Positions 1 through 9,231 of a stretch of 64,000 nucleotides of DNA are shown here, piece by piece. Both the position numbers and the translations under genes were made by a program. Positions within the stretch are counted from its first letter, which is position 1. Each line of letters starts with the position of its first letter. Below the pieces are notes generated by a model. The model saw only the letters and a program-made list of their open reading frames with translations. It was not told where the DNA came from and ran no database searches. The stretch is from Mucilaginibacter ginkgonis (GTDB taxonomy: Bacteria > Bacteroidota > Bacteroidia > Sphingobacteriales > Sphingobacteriaceae): the NCBI RefSeq assembly GCF_009754905.2, contig NZ_CP066775.1:1178001-1242000 (forward strand), read 5' to 3'.

Positions 1-998
1 CAAATGTTGATGAGTTTGTAAAAAAGATGTGTGTTCTTGAGGGCGCCGAAGATGGTTTCGCTACGGCGACAGGTATGTCCGCCATTTTCTCGTCATTCTT
101 TGCCTTGTTAAAGCAAGGCGACCACTTACTTTGCAGCAGCTCCGTTTTTGGCAGCACGTTTACCATTGTAACCAAATACCTGCCGAGGTATGGCATTACC
201 TGCACATTAGTGCCGGCTAATGATCGCGCTGCCTGGGAAGCCGCCGTGCAGCCTAACACCAAAATGCTTTACCTGGAAACGCCTACCAACCCGCAATTAG
301 AGGTTATAGACCTGGAGTGGGCAGGCAACTTTGCCAAAAAGCACCGCTTGATCTACAACGTTGACAATTGCTTTGCTACACCTTTATTGCAAAAGCCTAT
401 AGATTTTGGTGCCGACCTGGTAATACACTCTGCCACCAAATGGATAGACGGACAAGGCAGGGTACTAGGCGGTGTGGTTGTGGGCCGTGCCGATCTCATT
501 AAAGATATTTACTTGTTTTGCCGTAATACTGGCCCGGCCATGTCGCCGTTTAACGCGTGGGTGTTAAGCAAAAGCCTCGAGACGCTTGATGTGCGCATGG
601 AGCGCCATTGCAAAAACGCACTGCAGGTTGCCGAAGCATTGCAGAACAATCCAAATGTCGCCTGGGTTAAGTACCCGTTTTTAAAAGGCCATCCGCAATA
701 TGAGATTGCAACCAAACAAATGACTAATGGGGGCGGTGTATTGTGTTTCGAAATTAAAGGTGGTGTTGTTGCCGGTCGTAAGTTTCTGGACTCATTGCAA
801 ATGCTTTCTGTAACCGCAAATCTGGGCGACAGCCGAAGCATTGCATCGCACCCCGCAAGTACAACTCATTCTAAATTAACCGACGACGAGCGTGCCGCGG
901 TGGGTATTACGCCGGGGCTTATCCGTATTTCTGCCGGATTGGAAAAGGTAGAAGATATCATTGCTGACATCGAACAAGCGCTCTCCGCAGCCGGCTAA
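1..998 (+). CDS. metZ: O-succinylhomoserine sulfhydrylase / cystathionine gamma-synthase family enzyme (5' partial)
   Basis: This is a PLP-dependent trans-sulfuration enzyme of the Cys/Met metabolism family, which would make homocysteine or cystathionine for methionine synthesis in the cytosol. The frame is open to the left edge, reading NVDEFVKK before the first internal Met at base 27, so the N-terminus lies outside the window. Visible family marks are the cofactor-binding ATGMSAIFS segment, YLETPTNP, the VDNCFATP aspartate region, the Schiff-base lysine in HSATKW, and the C-terminal SIASHPASTTH and GLIRISAGLE blocks. About 331 residues are visible against a usual length near 390-400. The MetZ assignment over MetB or MetY is made on overall look and is less certain than the family. 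Confidence 0.85.
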   Translation, partial: NVDEFVKKMCVLEGAEDGFATATGMSAIFSSFFALLKQGDHLLCSSSVFGSTFTIVTKYLPRYGITCTLVPANDRAAWEAAVQPNTKMLYLETPTNPQLEVIDLEWAGNFAKKHRLIYNVDNCFATPLLQKPIDFGADLVIHSATKWIDGQGRVLGGVVVGRADLIKDIYLFCRNTGPAMSPFNAWVLSKSLETLDVRMERHCKNALQVAEALQNNPNVAWVKYPFLKGHPQYEIATKQMTNGGGVLCFEIKGGVVAGRKFLDSLQMLSVTANLGDSRSIASHPASTTHSKLTDDERAAVGITPGLIRISAGLEKVEDIIADIEQALSAAG

Positions 999-1226
999 GC
1001 ATTATAAAACAAAAAGCGTTAAGCCACATTTTTGGCAGTTGCACAGATGTCGGCTTTATTATTTCTGATGCGTTTTGCTGTCTATAAAAACCTACGATAA
1101 CAAGTTTGTTACACAAGTGAAACAATTTAGAACTATCACGTGTTTACGTTTTTGTCCAATGGCACATCAATTGCTATTGGGGTAGGTGCAGGCACAAACC
1201 TGCCATCTGTTACTAAAAACAAAAAC

Positions 1227-2639
1227 ATGAAAATCAATTTTAACAAAACACTTTTATTAGTTGCCGCTACTTTTACAGGAGGACAATTAATGGCACAAAC
1301 CGTCACAACAACCAGCATGAGTTCATCTCAACTGGATTCAATGAACCGTGCCGATTATGTACAACCATTTTCGCCTTCAAGCGCGTACAACACGTGGTCT
1401 ATTGGTGTTAACGGTGGTTTATTAACTCCATACACTATTTTCAGAGGCCCGGGTGATGATTACGGACCGCAAAGCCAGTTTGGTTACGGCGCGTACATCA
1501 AAAAACAATTGATGCATTCTTTTGGCGCAAAATTAAGCTTCTTCCGCGGCCAGGTTGAAGGACAGGGCCCCGTTGCCGGTGGTATTACTTCAATCCGTCA
1601 GAGCTACAAAACGCAAATCGACTATGCTGCTGATATCGCCGGCGAGTTCACTTTAGCTAACATCAGCTATATGAACCACCATAACTTTATCCAGCCTTAT
1701 GTTTCTGCAGGTTTTGGTTTAATGGGCTTTACGCCAACTTTATATTCAGGCGCAGCTCAAAGCGGTACTGCTACACCTTACCACGCCGACAATTCAAGCG
1801 TTAAAGCTGCTTACATTCCGGTTGGTTTAGGTTTGAAATTCAATTTATCTCCGGCTATCAACTTAGACTTGGGTTACCAGGTAAACTTTGTTGACGGCGA
1901 TAATTTTGATGGTTATTCAGTTGGCAGCCGTAATGACAAATTCTCGTATGCACACGCGGGTTTAGAATTCTCTTTCGGTGGAAAGAAAAACCAACTGGCT
2001 TCTCACAACCCTGTTAACTCGATCCGCATTGAGTACTTAACTGCGGAACAACAATTACAACAGCAGTTAGAAGCAGAACGTGCAAAAAATGCCCAACTGC
2101 GTAATGACCTGAATTCTACTAACTCAAACCTTTCTGCATTGGCAGCGCAAGTTTCACGCTTAACTGCTGATAGCGACGGTGACGGTGTATTAGACATTAA
2201 TGATAAATGCCCTAACACACCTGCCGGTACTAAAGTAGACGGTTCTGGTTGCCCTCTGGCACCTGCAAGAACTGTGGTAGTTGTTACAGACGAAGATAAG
2301 AGATTGGTTGGCGAAGCGATCCGCAACGTTGAATTTGACTTTGGTAAATCAAGCATCAAACCACGTTCATTACCACGTTTAGACAGGGTTGCTGATCTGT
2401 TAAATGCTAAAGGTTTCAGCATGAAACTTGCAGGCCATACAGATGCAGTTGGTTCTGATAAAGCTAACCTGATCCTGTCAAAAGCACGTGCAGAGTCTAT
2501 CAAAAATTACCTGGTAAGCAAAGGTGTTAACGCATCTAAAATTGAGGCTACAGGTTATGGAGAATCACAACCAATTGCTTCAAACAAAACAGCAGCAGGT
2601 CGTGCTAAAAACCGCCGTGTAGAGTTCACTTTATATTAA
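1227..2639 (+). CDS. OmpA-family outer membrane protein with TSP3 linker
   Basis: A 470-residue outer-membrane protein anchoring to peptidoglycan. I start it at the ATG at 1227, because it opens a clean signal peptide (MKINFNKTLLLVAATF ending in MAQ); an in-frame GTG at 1140 would add 29 residues before the signal. Order of parts: signal peptide, a glycine- and aromatic-rich beta-barrel (roughly residues 30-260), a coiled-coil stretch (AEQQLQQQLEAERAKNAQL), a calcium-binding type-3 thrombospondin repeat (DSDGDGVLDINDKCPNT), then the OmpA C-terminal peptidoglycan-binding domain (FDFGKSSIK, GHTDAVGS, GRAKNRRVEFTLY). It is followed at once by a strong terminator, so it is probably transcribed alone. 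Confidence 0.92.
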   Translation: MKINFNKTLLLVAATFTGGQLMAQTVTTTSMSSSQLDSMNRADYVQPFSPSSAYNTWSIGVNGGLLTPYTIFRGPGDDYGPQSQFGYGAYIKKQLMHSFGAKLSFFRGQVEGQGPVAGGITSIRQSYKTQIDYAADIAGEFTLANISYMNHHNFIQPYVSAGFGLMGFTPTLYSGAAQSGTATPYHADNSSVKAAYIPVGLGLKFNLSPAINLDLGYQVNFVDGDNFDGYSVGSRNDKFSYAHAGLEFSFGGKKNQLASHNPVNSIRIEYLTAEQQLQQQLEAERAKNAQLRNDLNSTNSNLSALAAQVSRLTADSDGDGVLDINDKCPNTPAGTKVDGSGCPLAPARTVVVVTDEDKRLVGEAIRNVEFDFGKSSIKPRSLPRLDRVADLLNAKGFSMKLAGHTDAVGSDKANLILSKARAESIKNYLVSKGVNASKIEATGYGESQPIASNKTAAGRAKNRRVEFTLY

Positions 2640-2660
2640 TAGCGAACAACACGTGAAAAT

Positions 2661-2694
2661 AAAAAAGCCGCGCTGGAACCAGCGCGGCTTTTTT
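2661..2694. terminator. Bidirectional intrinsic terminator
   Basis: A perfect 10-bp stem (GCCGCGCTGG, 2667-2676, with its complement at 2679-2688) and a 2-nt loop are flanked by six A on the left and six T on the right. It can end the OmpA gene from the left and the SRPBCC gene from the right. Confidence 0.93.
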
Positions 2695-2707
2695 GTGTCT
2701 ATGTGAT

Positions 2708-3088
2708 TTAGAAGCTAAAGAAATCTTCCAGACCCATGAAATAAGAGCTTGTCCAGCCCTCTTTAATATCTTCGTAAGCTTCATCAGGGATGTTGGTGTG
2801 CCGCAGCTCGGCAGACGTGCCATGTTTGTCATCATGCAGTTTGATAGTAACGATAGAGGGTGCGTCTTGCTCGTCAAAATACCATTGCTGTACTACCTTT
2901 TTGTCTGCCTCAAATTCTAAGTTTTTACCTACAATGCTGCCGTCCCACATCGAAAATTCAGACCCTGGTTCGGTAGACATTAATGCGTTTTCGCCCGTCC
3001 AAAGTTCTATGGTTATAGGATTGGTTATAGCTGCATAAACCTCTGCAGGCGTTGCGGGGAGCAAGTAATACTTTTTGAAATCTTTCAC
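2708..3088 (-). CDS. SRPBCC (START-like / AHSA1-type) domain protein
   Basis: A 126-residue single-domain protein with no signal peptide. The pattern fits the SRPBCC fold of the AHSA1 type: an N-terminal strand leading into PATPAEVYAAITNPITIELWTG, a central GKNLEFEADKKVVQQWYFDE, and the C-terminal helix GWTSSYFMGLEDFFSF. Members bind hydrophobic ligands or assist Hsp90, but the ligand cannot be told from sequence. It converges on the OmpA gene and shares its terminator. Its start lies 50 bp from the divergent gpmA start. Family sure; function open. Confidence 0.8.
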   Translation of the reverse strand: MKDFKKYYLLPATPAEVYAAITNPITIELWTGENALMSTEPGSEFSMWDGSIVGKNLEFEADKKVVQQWYFDEQDAPSIVTIKLHDDKHGTSAELRHTNIPDEAYEDIKEGWTSSYFMGLEDFFSF

Positions 3089-3138
3089 GGTGGTAAATTT
3101 ATAAAACCCGCTTAGATATTTTGAGGTTATGTAAAAAC

Positions 3139-3828
3139 ATGCAAAAATTAGTTTTACTGCGCCATGGCGAAAGCATTTACAATCTTGAAAACCGTTTTAC
3201 CGGCTGGACCGATGTAGACCTTTCTGAGGAAGGTTTCCGCCAGGCAGAACAGGCCGGGCAGTTACTGTTAAGAAACGGTTTCACTTTCGACGTTGGCTTT
3301 ACATCTGTACTGAAGCGTTCGATAAAGACCATGCACATTGTGCTTGATCAAATGGATCACCTGTGGATTCCTGTTAAAAAATCGTGGCGGCTAAATGAGC
3401 GTTTCTATGGCGCCTTGCAAGGACTGAACAAGCAGGAAACCATCGATCGTTATGGCGAAGAGCAGGTGCATAAATGGCGCCGCGATCCGCATGAAAGCCC
3501 GCCACCCATTACCGACCAAGACGAACGTTTCCCGGGACATTACCTGCGCTATGACGACCTCACTTACAGGGAATTACCTTTGACCGAAAATTTGAGTGAG
3601 ACTATGACCCGCGCTTTACCCTTCTGGCATGAGCGCATAGTGCCTGCGCTACGGTCTGATCAAAAGGTGATCATTTGTGCGCATGGCAACAGCCTTAGGG
3701 CGCTGATACAATACATCGAAAACTTAAGCGATGAAGAAGTAACCAGGCTTGATATCCCGACCGCCAAGCCATGGGTATACGAACTGGACGACCGGCTAAA
3801 TAGCACCAAACATTACTACATAGAATGA
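3139..3828 (+). CDS. gpmA: 2,3-bisphosphoglycerate-dependent phosphoglycerate mutase
   Basis: A 229-residue cytosolic glycolytic enzyme that interconverts 3- and 2-phosphoglycerate through a phosphohistidine. The ATG at 3139 is chosen over an in-frame TTG at 3121 because MQKLVLLRHGES gives the normal start. The phosphorylated histidine is His9 in the RHG motif; GWTDVDLSEEG, KSWRLNERFYGALQG, the second His in CAHGNSLRAL, and the C-terminal DIPTAKPWVYELD are all present. Length matches the dPGM family. The stop directly abuts the stop of the converging CAP-domain gene, with no spacer between them. Confidence 0.95.
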   Translation: MQKLVLLRHGESIYNLENRFTGWTDVDLSEEGFRQAEQAGQLLLRNGFTFDVGFTSVLKRSIKTMHIVLDQMDHLWIPVKKSWRLNERFYGALQGLNKQETIDRYGEEQVHKWRRDPHESPPPITDQDERFPGHYLRYDDLTYRELPLTENLSETMTRALPFWHERIVPALRSDQKVIICAHGNSLRALIQYIENLSDEEVTRLDIPTAKPWVYELDDRLNSTKHYYIE

Positions 3829-4407
3829 TCAGTCGTGAATTTTAACGCGTTTAAAAGTCATCTTCACGTTTGGGTCGCGCATCATTTTCTGCTCCTCGGG
3901 TGTAAAACTTTCACGGCCGCCAAAATCCTGTACCCAATATAGCCCGTTGCGGGCTATACCAATCTCTTTAAAAGAGGGGTTCATCAGGTTTTTGCAATGG
4001 CCTTCGCTTTGGAACCAGCCGTCAGTCACTTCAGCGATACTGCGCTGGCCATAAGCTATGTTTTCGCCAATGGCAAAACTGCGGTAGCCCTTAAAGATAT
4101 AACCAGCCATTACAATACGGTCCTCAATGTTGCGGCCGTCCTTACTGTCGTGGCTAAAATAGTTCTGATAGTTCATATCCTGCGCATGGCCGGCCGCGGA
4201 TACGGTCAGAAAATCATTCCATGTTAAAGGCGGCACCGGCGGCATGTGCTTATTACCGCAATCGCAGCCAACAGCGCGTACTTTGTTAATGCGATATAAA
4301 AATTCTTGTTTAAACGCGTCTGACGGCACAGCGTCATTTGCTACCGTAAACGAGCTAGAAATGGTTATGATGAAAAGGGCTAAGCCCGCTAATATCTTTC
4401 GTTTCAT
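3829..4407 (-). CDS. Secreted CAP (SCP/PR-1) domain protein
   Basis: A 192-residue protein with an N-terminal signal peptide (MKRKILAGLALFIITISSSF) and one CAP domain. CAP marks visible are LTWNDFLTVSAAGHAQDMN, the metal-site-like NYFSHDSKDGRNIEDR, the IGENIAYG segment and GHCKNLMNPSFKEIGIA. A GCDCG motif follows the signal and may form a disulfide. The ATG at 4407 is preferred to a TTG at 4422. The family is found in secreted proteins of many roles, so no substrate can be given. It converges with gpmA with no gap. Confidence 0.87.
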   Translation of the reverse strand: MKRKILAGLALFIITISSSFTVANDAVPSDAFKQEFLYRINKVRAVGCDCGNKHMPPVPPLTWNDFLTVSAAGHAQDMNYQNYFSHDSKDGRNIEDRIVMAGYIFKGYRSFAIGENIAYGQRSIAEVTDGWFQSEGHCKNLMNPSFKEIGIARNGLYWVQDFGGRESFTPEEQKMMRDPNVKMTFKRVKIHD

Positions 4408-4478
4408 TTGTTGTATTGACAAACGAACGAAGCGACGGTTTAAGTATCAGTGAATGGAATGGCAAATTAATGACACTG

Positions 4479-5393
4479 TTATTTCTGTGGCAGGTGCACT
4501 TCGGCCAGCATACAACGGGCGCTTCCGCCGCCTAACGTTTCAATTGTTTTTATGTCCGAATAGACGATCCGCGCGTAGTGTTCCAGGCGATCGATCTGCT
4601 CACCGGTCAGTGATTGAAACGCCTGTGCCGACATTACCAAAATGTGTTCGCCACCGGCATTTTGCACCTCCAGCATATTGCCCGCAAAATGGTTCATCTG
4701 GCCGAACGTGATCTCAACTATCTCTTTATTATTCCCGGCGAAAGATTGTTTTAAGCGTATTTTTTCCTCTTCGTTTTTAATACTATCAAGGCAGATCACA
4801 ACAAATTGCCGACCGATACACATCAATACATTGGTATGGTAAATAGCTTGGTCATTCTGATCAAATGCACTAAACGTCAGAACGTTATAACCTTCAGCGT
4901 CAGCAAACGCTTTAAGTACATCAGTATCAGTTCTGGGGGATAAACTAGCGTAAGCGATCTTATTGTCACGGTCGAGTACCATGCTACCTGTTCCCTCTAA
5001 ATACTTATTATCTGTTTCAAACCGGCTCAGGTCAATGGTATGCTTTACTGCGAAGTTTTCGTCCAATTTGCGAATTATATCTTCACGGCGTTCCAACCTT
5101 CTGTTCTCGGCCTGCATAGGGTAAAGCAGTACATTGCCATTCTCATGCATCGATATCCAGTTGTTGGGAAAGATAGAGTCAGGCGTATGCGGCTCGGGCG
5201 TATCGTCAACAACCATAACATTCACACCATTGTCGCGCAGCACTTGCACAAAATTGTCGAACTCCGCTAAAGCTGCCGACTGCGCATCTAATATATCGCT
5301 ACCGGCATTTTGAAACGCGTTACTTTCGGCAGTTTGCTTGTTAAAGCCAAACCTCACCGGGCGGATCATTAAGAGGGTGGATGTGGTTTGCAT
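4479..5393 (-). CDS. ctlX: CtlX-like citrulline hydrolase / arginine-deiminase-related protein
   Basis: A 304-residue cytosolic member of the guanidino-group-modifying (pentein) superfamily. Visible marks are DDTPEPHTPDSIFPNNW near residue 70, an EGTGSMVLDR acidic motif, a catalytic His in AIYHTNVLMCIG, and a C-terminal cysteine in GGGSARCMLAE, which fits a Cys-His-acid catalytic set. By family this type hydrolyses citrulline to ornithine, ammonia and CO2. It sits just downstream of an arginine deiminase on the same strand (84-bp gap), so the two could take arginine to ornithine without an ornithine transcarbamylase. The exact substrate is inference. Confidence 0.8.
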   Translation of the reverse strand: MQTTSTLLMIRPVRFGFNKQTAESNAFQNAGSDILDAQSAALAEFDNFVQVLRDNGVNVMVVDDTPEPHTPDSIFPNNWISMHENGNVLLYPMQAENRRLERREDIIRKLDENFAVKHTIDLSRFETDNKYLEGTGSMVLDRDNKIAYASLSPRTDTDVLKAFADAEGYNVLTFSAFDQNDQAIYHTNVLMCIGRQFVVICLDSIKNEEEKIRLKQSFAGNNKEIVEITFGQMNHFAGNMLEVQNAGGEHILVMSAQAFQSLTGEQIDRLEHYARIVYSDIKTIETLGGGSARCMLAEVHLPQK

Positions 5394-5476
5394 TTTAGTT
5401 TATTAGTTCATTTGTTCAATAGTTCATTCGTACAAGTTCAAAGCCTAATGACTAATGAACCAATGATACTAATGAA

Positions 5477-6916
5477 CTACGCGACGATGTCGCGTATCAA
5501 CGGCAAACTCATACAATGAAACCCGCCGCGGGCCCGTGATAGTTCCGAAGACGGCATCAAAATCAAAGTGTCTTTAATCGTATCTATTGACGCCGATCCG
5601 TTCTCCAATTGCTCCAGCAGTTCTGCCACCTTAATGGTTTCAAAACCGCTTTGCTTAAAAGCCTCTACTGTTTTATCATTACGGTCGTATCCTAATACAA
5701 CGCCTTCTTTTAATGCTAAAAGGTTGCACGAATCGGTCCACTGTTCGCGTGCATCATACGGGAAGGTATTAGCACCCGAGTAGATGAATTTTGTAGGCGT
5801 TGTTGATTTCAAATCAACCCGGCTAATGTCATCCAGCAGATCTTCCAGGCTGTTAAAATTTTTAGGTTGTGAGCCATCCCTAAAAAATTGAATGATCTCT
5901 GGCCGGTGTTTTAGTTTCTTATCCACGAACCATGAAATCGGTTCCTGCTCGTCAACCGCGGCCTGTGTAATGGCCAGCGAGCCCAGCAGCACCCATACGT
6001 TGCGCTTTACCTGCGTAAAAATGGTGTCTATATGCATGTAATCCCGCTTATGCGGAATCTTTACGATAGTTACTTTATCAACCACGTTGTTCCGGAACAG
6101 CAACTTTATTGCCTCGTTAGCGCCGCTGGCAGAGGTGCGTTCACTACAGCCAATTATAACGTGCTTAGGGCTCACCACCATTACGTCGCCACCTTCAAGG
6201 GTTGTTTTCTCATCCTGTTCATCGCCCGGGCGCAGAAAATGTTGCACCGTTTCGGGTATTTCCAAAATATTTCCGCGATAAGCCGCGAACATCGGGTGGT
6301 TAAAAAAGATGTATCGCGCCAGCAAGGTCTCGCGTGCGCGTGCTTTTTTAGCCGGTTTATTAATTAAGATGTGTTTGCCAATGATGATACCGATATCCCT
6401 TGAGAAAATAAGGTTAGGTATGGGCGCAAAGATCATATGATTGGCATCATCAATAGACCCCGAGATAAAGATCTTTGCCAGTTCAACAGGTTCTGTGCTG
6501 TTCAATTGTTCCTGTAAGCGGTAGTTGCAATTTTCGATAGCGCACACGGCCGCCACTAATTTTGTGCGTATATCAGCATCTTCTAAAATCTGCGACAGCA
6601 GCAATTGCATTTCGATAACCTTGTAAGACGCGTGAAACGCCTTATCATCAGGTTTATAAAAACCGCGGCCGGCATCAATGTCTTTAAGCTTACCTTTAAT
6701 TTTGTCGCCGTCGAGGAAATACATCAGCAACTTCACATAGTAATCATACTCGTTTACCCGCAAGGTGTCCAGGTGTACAATGTCTTCAAAAAGCCAGTCT
6801 TGCGCCTTGGAGGGTACCACCTTACCCAGTCCGCTATCGGGGCTGTGAATGAGCAGCGCCCTAAGCGTACCTATTTCTGAGGTTACGTTAAGTTCTAAAT
6901 GGTTATTGTTGACCAT
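5477..6916 (-). CDS. arcA: Arginine deiminase family protein
   Basis: A 479-residue enzyme expected to hydrolyse arginine to citrulline and ammonia. The arginine deiminase signatures are all present in order: LRALLIHSPDSG at the N-terminus, LIFSRDIG (the FTRD-type motif), EGGDVMVV, GCSERTSASGA, the HIDT motif, and the nucleophilic Cys in the C-terminal GGFHCMSLPLIRD. It is somewhat longer than classical ArcA (near 410) because of an extended helical section around residues 90-150. It precedes the CtlX-like gene and is divergent from argS, 78 bp away, so arginine charging and arginine breakdown share one promoter region. Confidence 0.85.
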   Translation of the reverse strand: MVNNNHLELNVTSEIGTLRALLIHSPDSGLGKVVPSKAQDWLFEDIVHLDTLRVNEYDYYVKLLMYFLDGDKIKGKLKDIDAGRGFYKPDDKAFHASYKVIEMQLLLSQILEDADIRTKLVAAVCAIENCNYRLQEQLNSTEPVELAKIFISGSIDDANHMIFAPIPNLIFSRDIGIIIGKHILINKPAKKARARETLLARYIFFNHPMFAAYRGNILEIPETVQHFLRPGDEQDEKTTLEGGDVMVVSPKHVIIGCSERTSASGANEAIKLLFRNNVVDKVTIVKIPHKRDYMHIDTIFTQVKRNVWVLLGSLAITQAAVDEQEPISWFVDKKLKHRPEIIQFFRDGSQPKNFNSLEDLLDDISRVDLKSTTPTKFIYSGANTFPYDAREQWTDSCNLLALKEGVVLGYDRNDKTVEAFKQSGFETIKVAELLEQLENGSASIDTIKDTLILMPSSELSRARGGFHCMSLPLIRDIVA

Positions 6917-6994
6917 AGCGTGTACACAAAGCTATCAGAATTTTCGCCACATAATAGTTTAAGGCAGGTTGCGGCAATTTATTAATTTTGCGCA

Positions 6995-8761
6995 ATGGAT
7001 TTTATTACCCAAGCGGCCGTTAAAGCCGTAAAAGAACTCTTCGACACAGATATAACCCCGGCCGACATCAACCTTCAGGAAACCCGCAAGGAGTTTGAAG
7101 GCCAGGTGACAATAGTTACTTTTCCATTTACACGTTTCTCCAAAAAATCGCCCGAGCAAACCGGGCAGGTGATAGGCGAATACCTGGAACAAAATCTTGC
7201 CGAAGTATCTTCATTCAATGTAATAAAGGGCTTTTTAAATATATCATTGTCAAGCACTTATTGGCTTGAGGCCTTTAACACGCAGATACTTAAAGACGAT
7301 TTCGCGGTAGCAAAACCGAACGGCCAAAAGGTGATGGTAGAATATTCATCGCCAAACACCAACAAACCACTTCACCTTGGCCACGTACGTAATAATCTGC
7401 TGGGTTTTTCTGTAGCAGAGATTTTGAAGGCCGATGGCTACGAGGTGATCAAGGCCAACCTGGTGAATGACCGCGGGATACACATTTGTAAATCGATGCT
7501 GGCCTGGCAAAAGTTTGGCGATGGCGAAACTCCCGAATCGGCCGGGATAAAAGGCGATCATCTGGTGGGCAAATACTACGTGATATTCGATAAGGAATAT
7601 AAGAAACAGATAGAACAGCTTACAGAGACAGGCCAAACCGAAGACGAAGCAAAGAAGAACGCGCCACTGATAAAAGAAGCGCAGCAAATGCTGCAACAAT
7701 GGGAGGCGGGCAACGAGGAAGTGATTAACCTTTGGAAAACCATGAATGGTTGGGTTTACGCGGGCTTTGATGCTACTTACAATAGCCTTGGAGTAGATTT
7801 CGACAAATATTATTACGAGTCCGATACGTATCTATTAGGTAAAGATATTGTCGACGAAGGTTTGGCATCAGGCGTTTTTTTCCGCAAGCCTGACGGCTCT
7901 GTTTGGATAGACCTCACCGCTGACGGGTTGGATGAAAAGCTGGTGCTTCGCGCCGATGGCACGTCTGTTTACATCACTCAGGATATGGGTACCGCTCAGT
8001 TAAAGTATGATGATTTTGGTATGGATCAATCCATTTATGTGGTAGGTAACGAGCAGGATTATCATTTCAAAGTGCTCTTCTTGATCCTTGATAAACTGGG
8101 CAAAAGCTGGGCTAAAGGTTTGTATCACTTATCTTATGGCATGGTCGACCTGCCATCGGGCAAAATGAAATCGCGCGAAGGGACTGTTGTTGATGCCGAC
8201 GACCTGATCGCCGAAATGAACATGACGGCCAAAACCACCACCGAAGCCTTGGGTAAAACGGATGGTTTTAGTGACGCCGACAAGATTGCGTTGTACCACA
8301 TGATAGGCATGGGCGCGTTAAAATATTTTCTGTTAAAGGTTGAGCCTAAGAAGCGCTTGCTGTTCGATCCCAACGAGTCTATAGATTTTCAGGGGCATAC
8401 AGGGCCGTTTATTCAATATACCCACGCGCGTATCCGCTCTGTACTTACAAGGGCTGGTTTGGACTTTGGCAGCAAAACCGATACTACAGATTTAGACCCG
8501 TTTGAGCGTGACCTGATCCTGATCCTCTCGAAACTTCCCGAGAACATTAGCATGGCCGCCCGCGACCATAACCCCGCCATTATTGCCAACTACGTTTACG
8601 AAGTGGCCAAGGCATACAATAAGTTTTACCACGAAAAATCTATTCTGCAAGCGGAAGACGAAACGCAAAAGAAATTCAGACTGCAGCTATCATCGGCCAC
8701 AGCAAACGTTTTGAAAAAAGGTATGTGTTTGCTGGGAATCGATGTGCCGGAAAGGATGTAG
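6995..8761 (+). CDS. argS: Arginyl-tRNA synthetase
   Basis: A 588-residue class I aminoacyl-tRNA synthetase that charges tRNA-Arg. It has the N-terminal additional domain of ArgS, the HIGH-type motif HLGH in SSPNTNKPLHLGHVRNN, a KMSKS-equivalent KMKSREG, and the DALR anticodon-binding domain at the C-terminus (HTGPFIQYTHARIRS, ending LLGIDVPERM). The length is normal for the family. It converges on mqo, and the space between the two genes holds a dispersed repeat whose first hairpin starts about 70 bp after the argS stop. Confidence 0.97.
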   Translation: MDFITQAAVKAVKELFDTDITPADINLQETRKEFEGQVTIVTFPFTRFSKKSPEQTGQVIGEYLEQNLAEVSSFNVIKGFLNISLSSTYWLEAFNTQILKDDFAVAKPNGQKVMVEYSSPNTNKPLHLGHVRNNLLGFSVAEILKADGYEVIKANLVNDRGIHICKSMLAWQKFGDGETPESAGIKGDHLVGKYYVIFDKEYKKQIEQLTETGQTEDEAKKNAPLIKEAQQMLQQWEAGNEEVINLWKTMNGWVYAGFDATYNSLGVDFDKYYYESDTYLLGKDIVDEGLASGVFFRKPDGSVWIDLTADGLDEKLVLRADGTSVYITQDMGTAQLKYDDFGMDQSIYVVGNEQDYHFKVLFLILDKLGKSWAKGLYHLSYGMVDLPSGKMKSREGTVVDADDLIAEMNMTAKTTTEALGKTDGFSDADKIALYHMIGMGALKYFLLKVEPKKRLLFDPNESIDFQGHTGPFIQYTHARIRSVLTRAGLDFGSKTDTTDLDPFERDLILILSKLPENISMAARDHNPAIIANYVYEVAKAYNKFYHEKSILQAEDETQKKFRLQLSSATANVLKKGMCLLGIDVPERM

Positions 8762-8807
8762 AAATTTTATTAAGAAAAACTCAATAAGTGATACTATAAA
8801 TTCTGTA

Positions 8808-9225
8808 TTACGCTCAATCGCCGCTACGCTCGTTACTTTTTCCTTAGATGAAAAAGTAACCAAAAAATCAAGGCAGAAAAACGCTTCAGCCCGCTCTGCC
8901 GTTTCTTCACGCTTTTTCGGTTACGGCCCGAAAAAGCTAAAACGGCATTCACTCCCACGCCGGCCCGCCTTTTCTGCCGTGGCCACCGCTCTTACGCAAT
9001 GTCAGCTCACAGCTTCGGACGAAGGCAGGCGACACGATGATGGCCTTGTGTGCGGGAAAGGGCATTGGAGATTTTTGCATAAAATCTTTTTCAACTTTTA
9101 TTTCTTCCGGCAAAAATATCCCGGCCTGTGGTTTTGCCTGCCTTGCAGGGTTAAGGCCATGTGCGGCAAAGAAGCCTTGTGCTGACTTGGCATTTTTGGT
9201 TCTTTTGTTGCTAAGACAAAAGAAT
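8808..9225 (+). repeat. Dispersed non-coding hairpin element, copy 1
   Basis: This fills the 470-bp gap between argS and mqo. It carries three perfect hairpins, each with a 7-nt loop: 11-bp stem GTTACTTTTTC at 8832-8842/8850-8860, 10-bp stem GCTTTTTCGG at 8911-8920/8928-8937, and 9-bp stem TTCTTTTGT at 9200-9208/9216-9224. A related copy lies in the opposite orientation at 41752-42179 and a rearranged one near 28017-28230. Open frames here (for example 8742-9185) are not conserved between copies and end arbitrarily, so I treat it as non-coding. The last hairpin ends 8 bp from the mqo stop and may also act in transcript ends. Confidence 0.85.
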
Positions 9226-9231
9226 GCAGAT

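Noticed and set aside
1140..1226. Upstream GTG start for the OmpA protein
   Set aside because: It would put 29 residues before a perfect signal peptide; the ATG at 1227 is the natural start.
6983..6990. TAATTTTG as promoter of argS
   Set aside because: The box lies only 4 bp before the start codon and has no TTG at the right distance, so it would give a leaderless RNA; not convincing.
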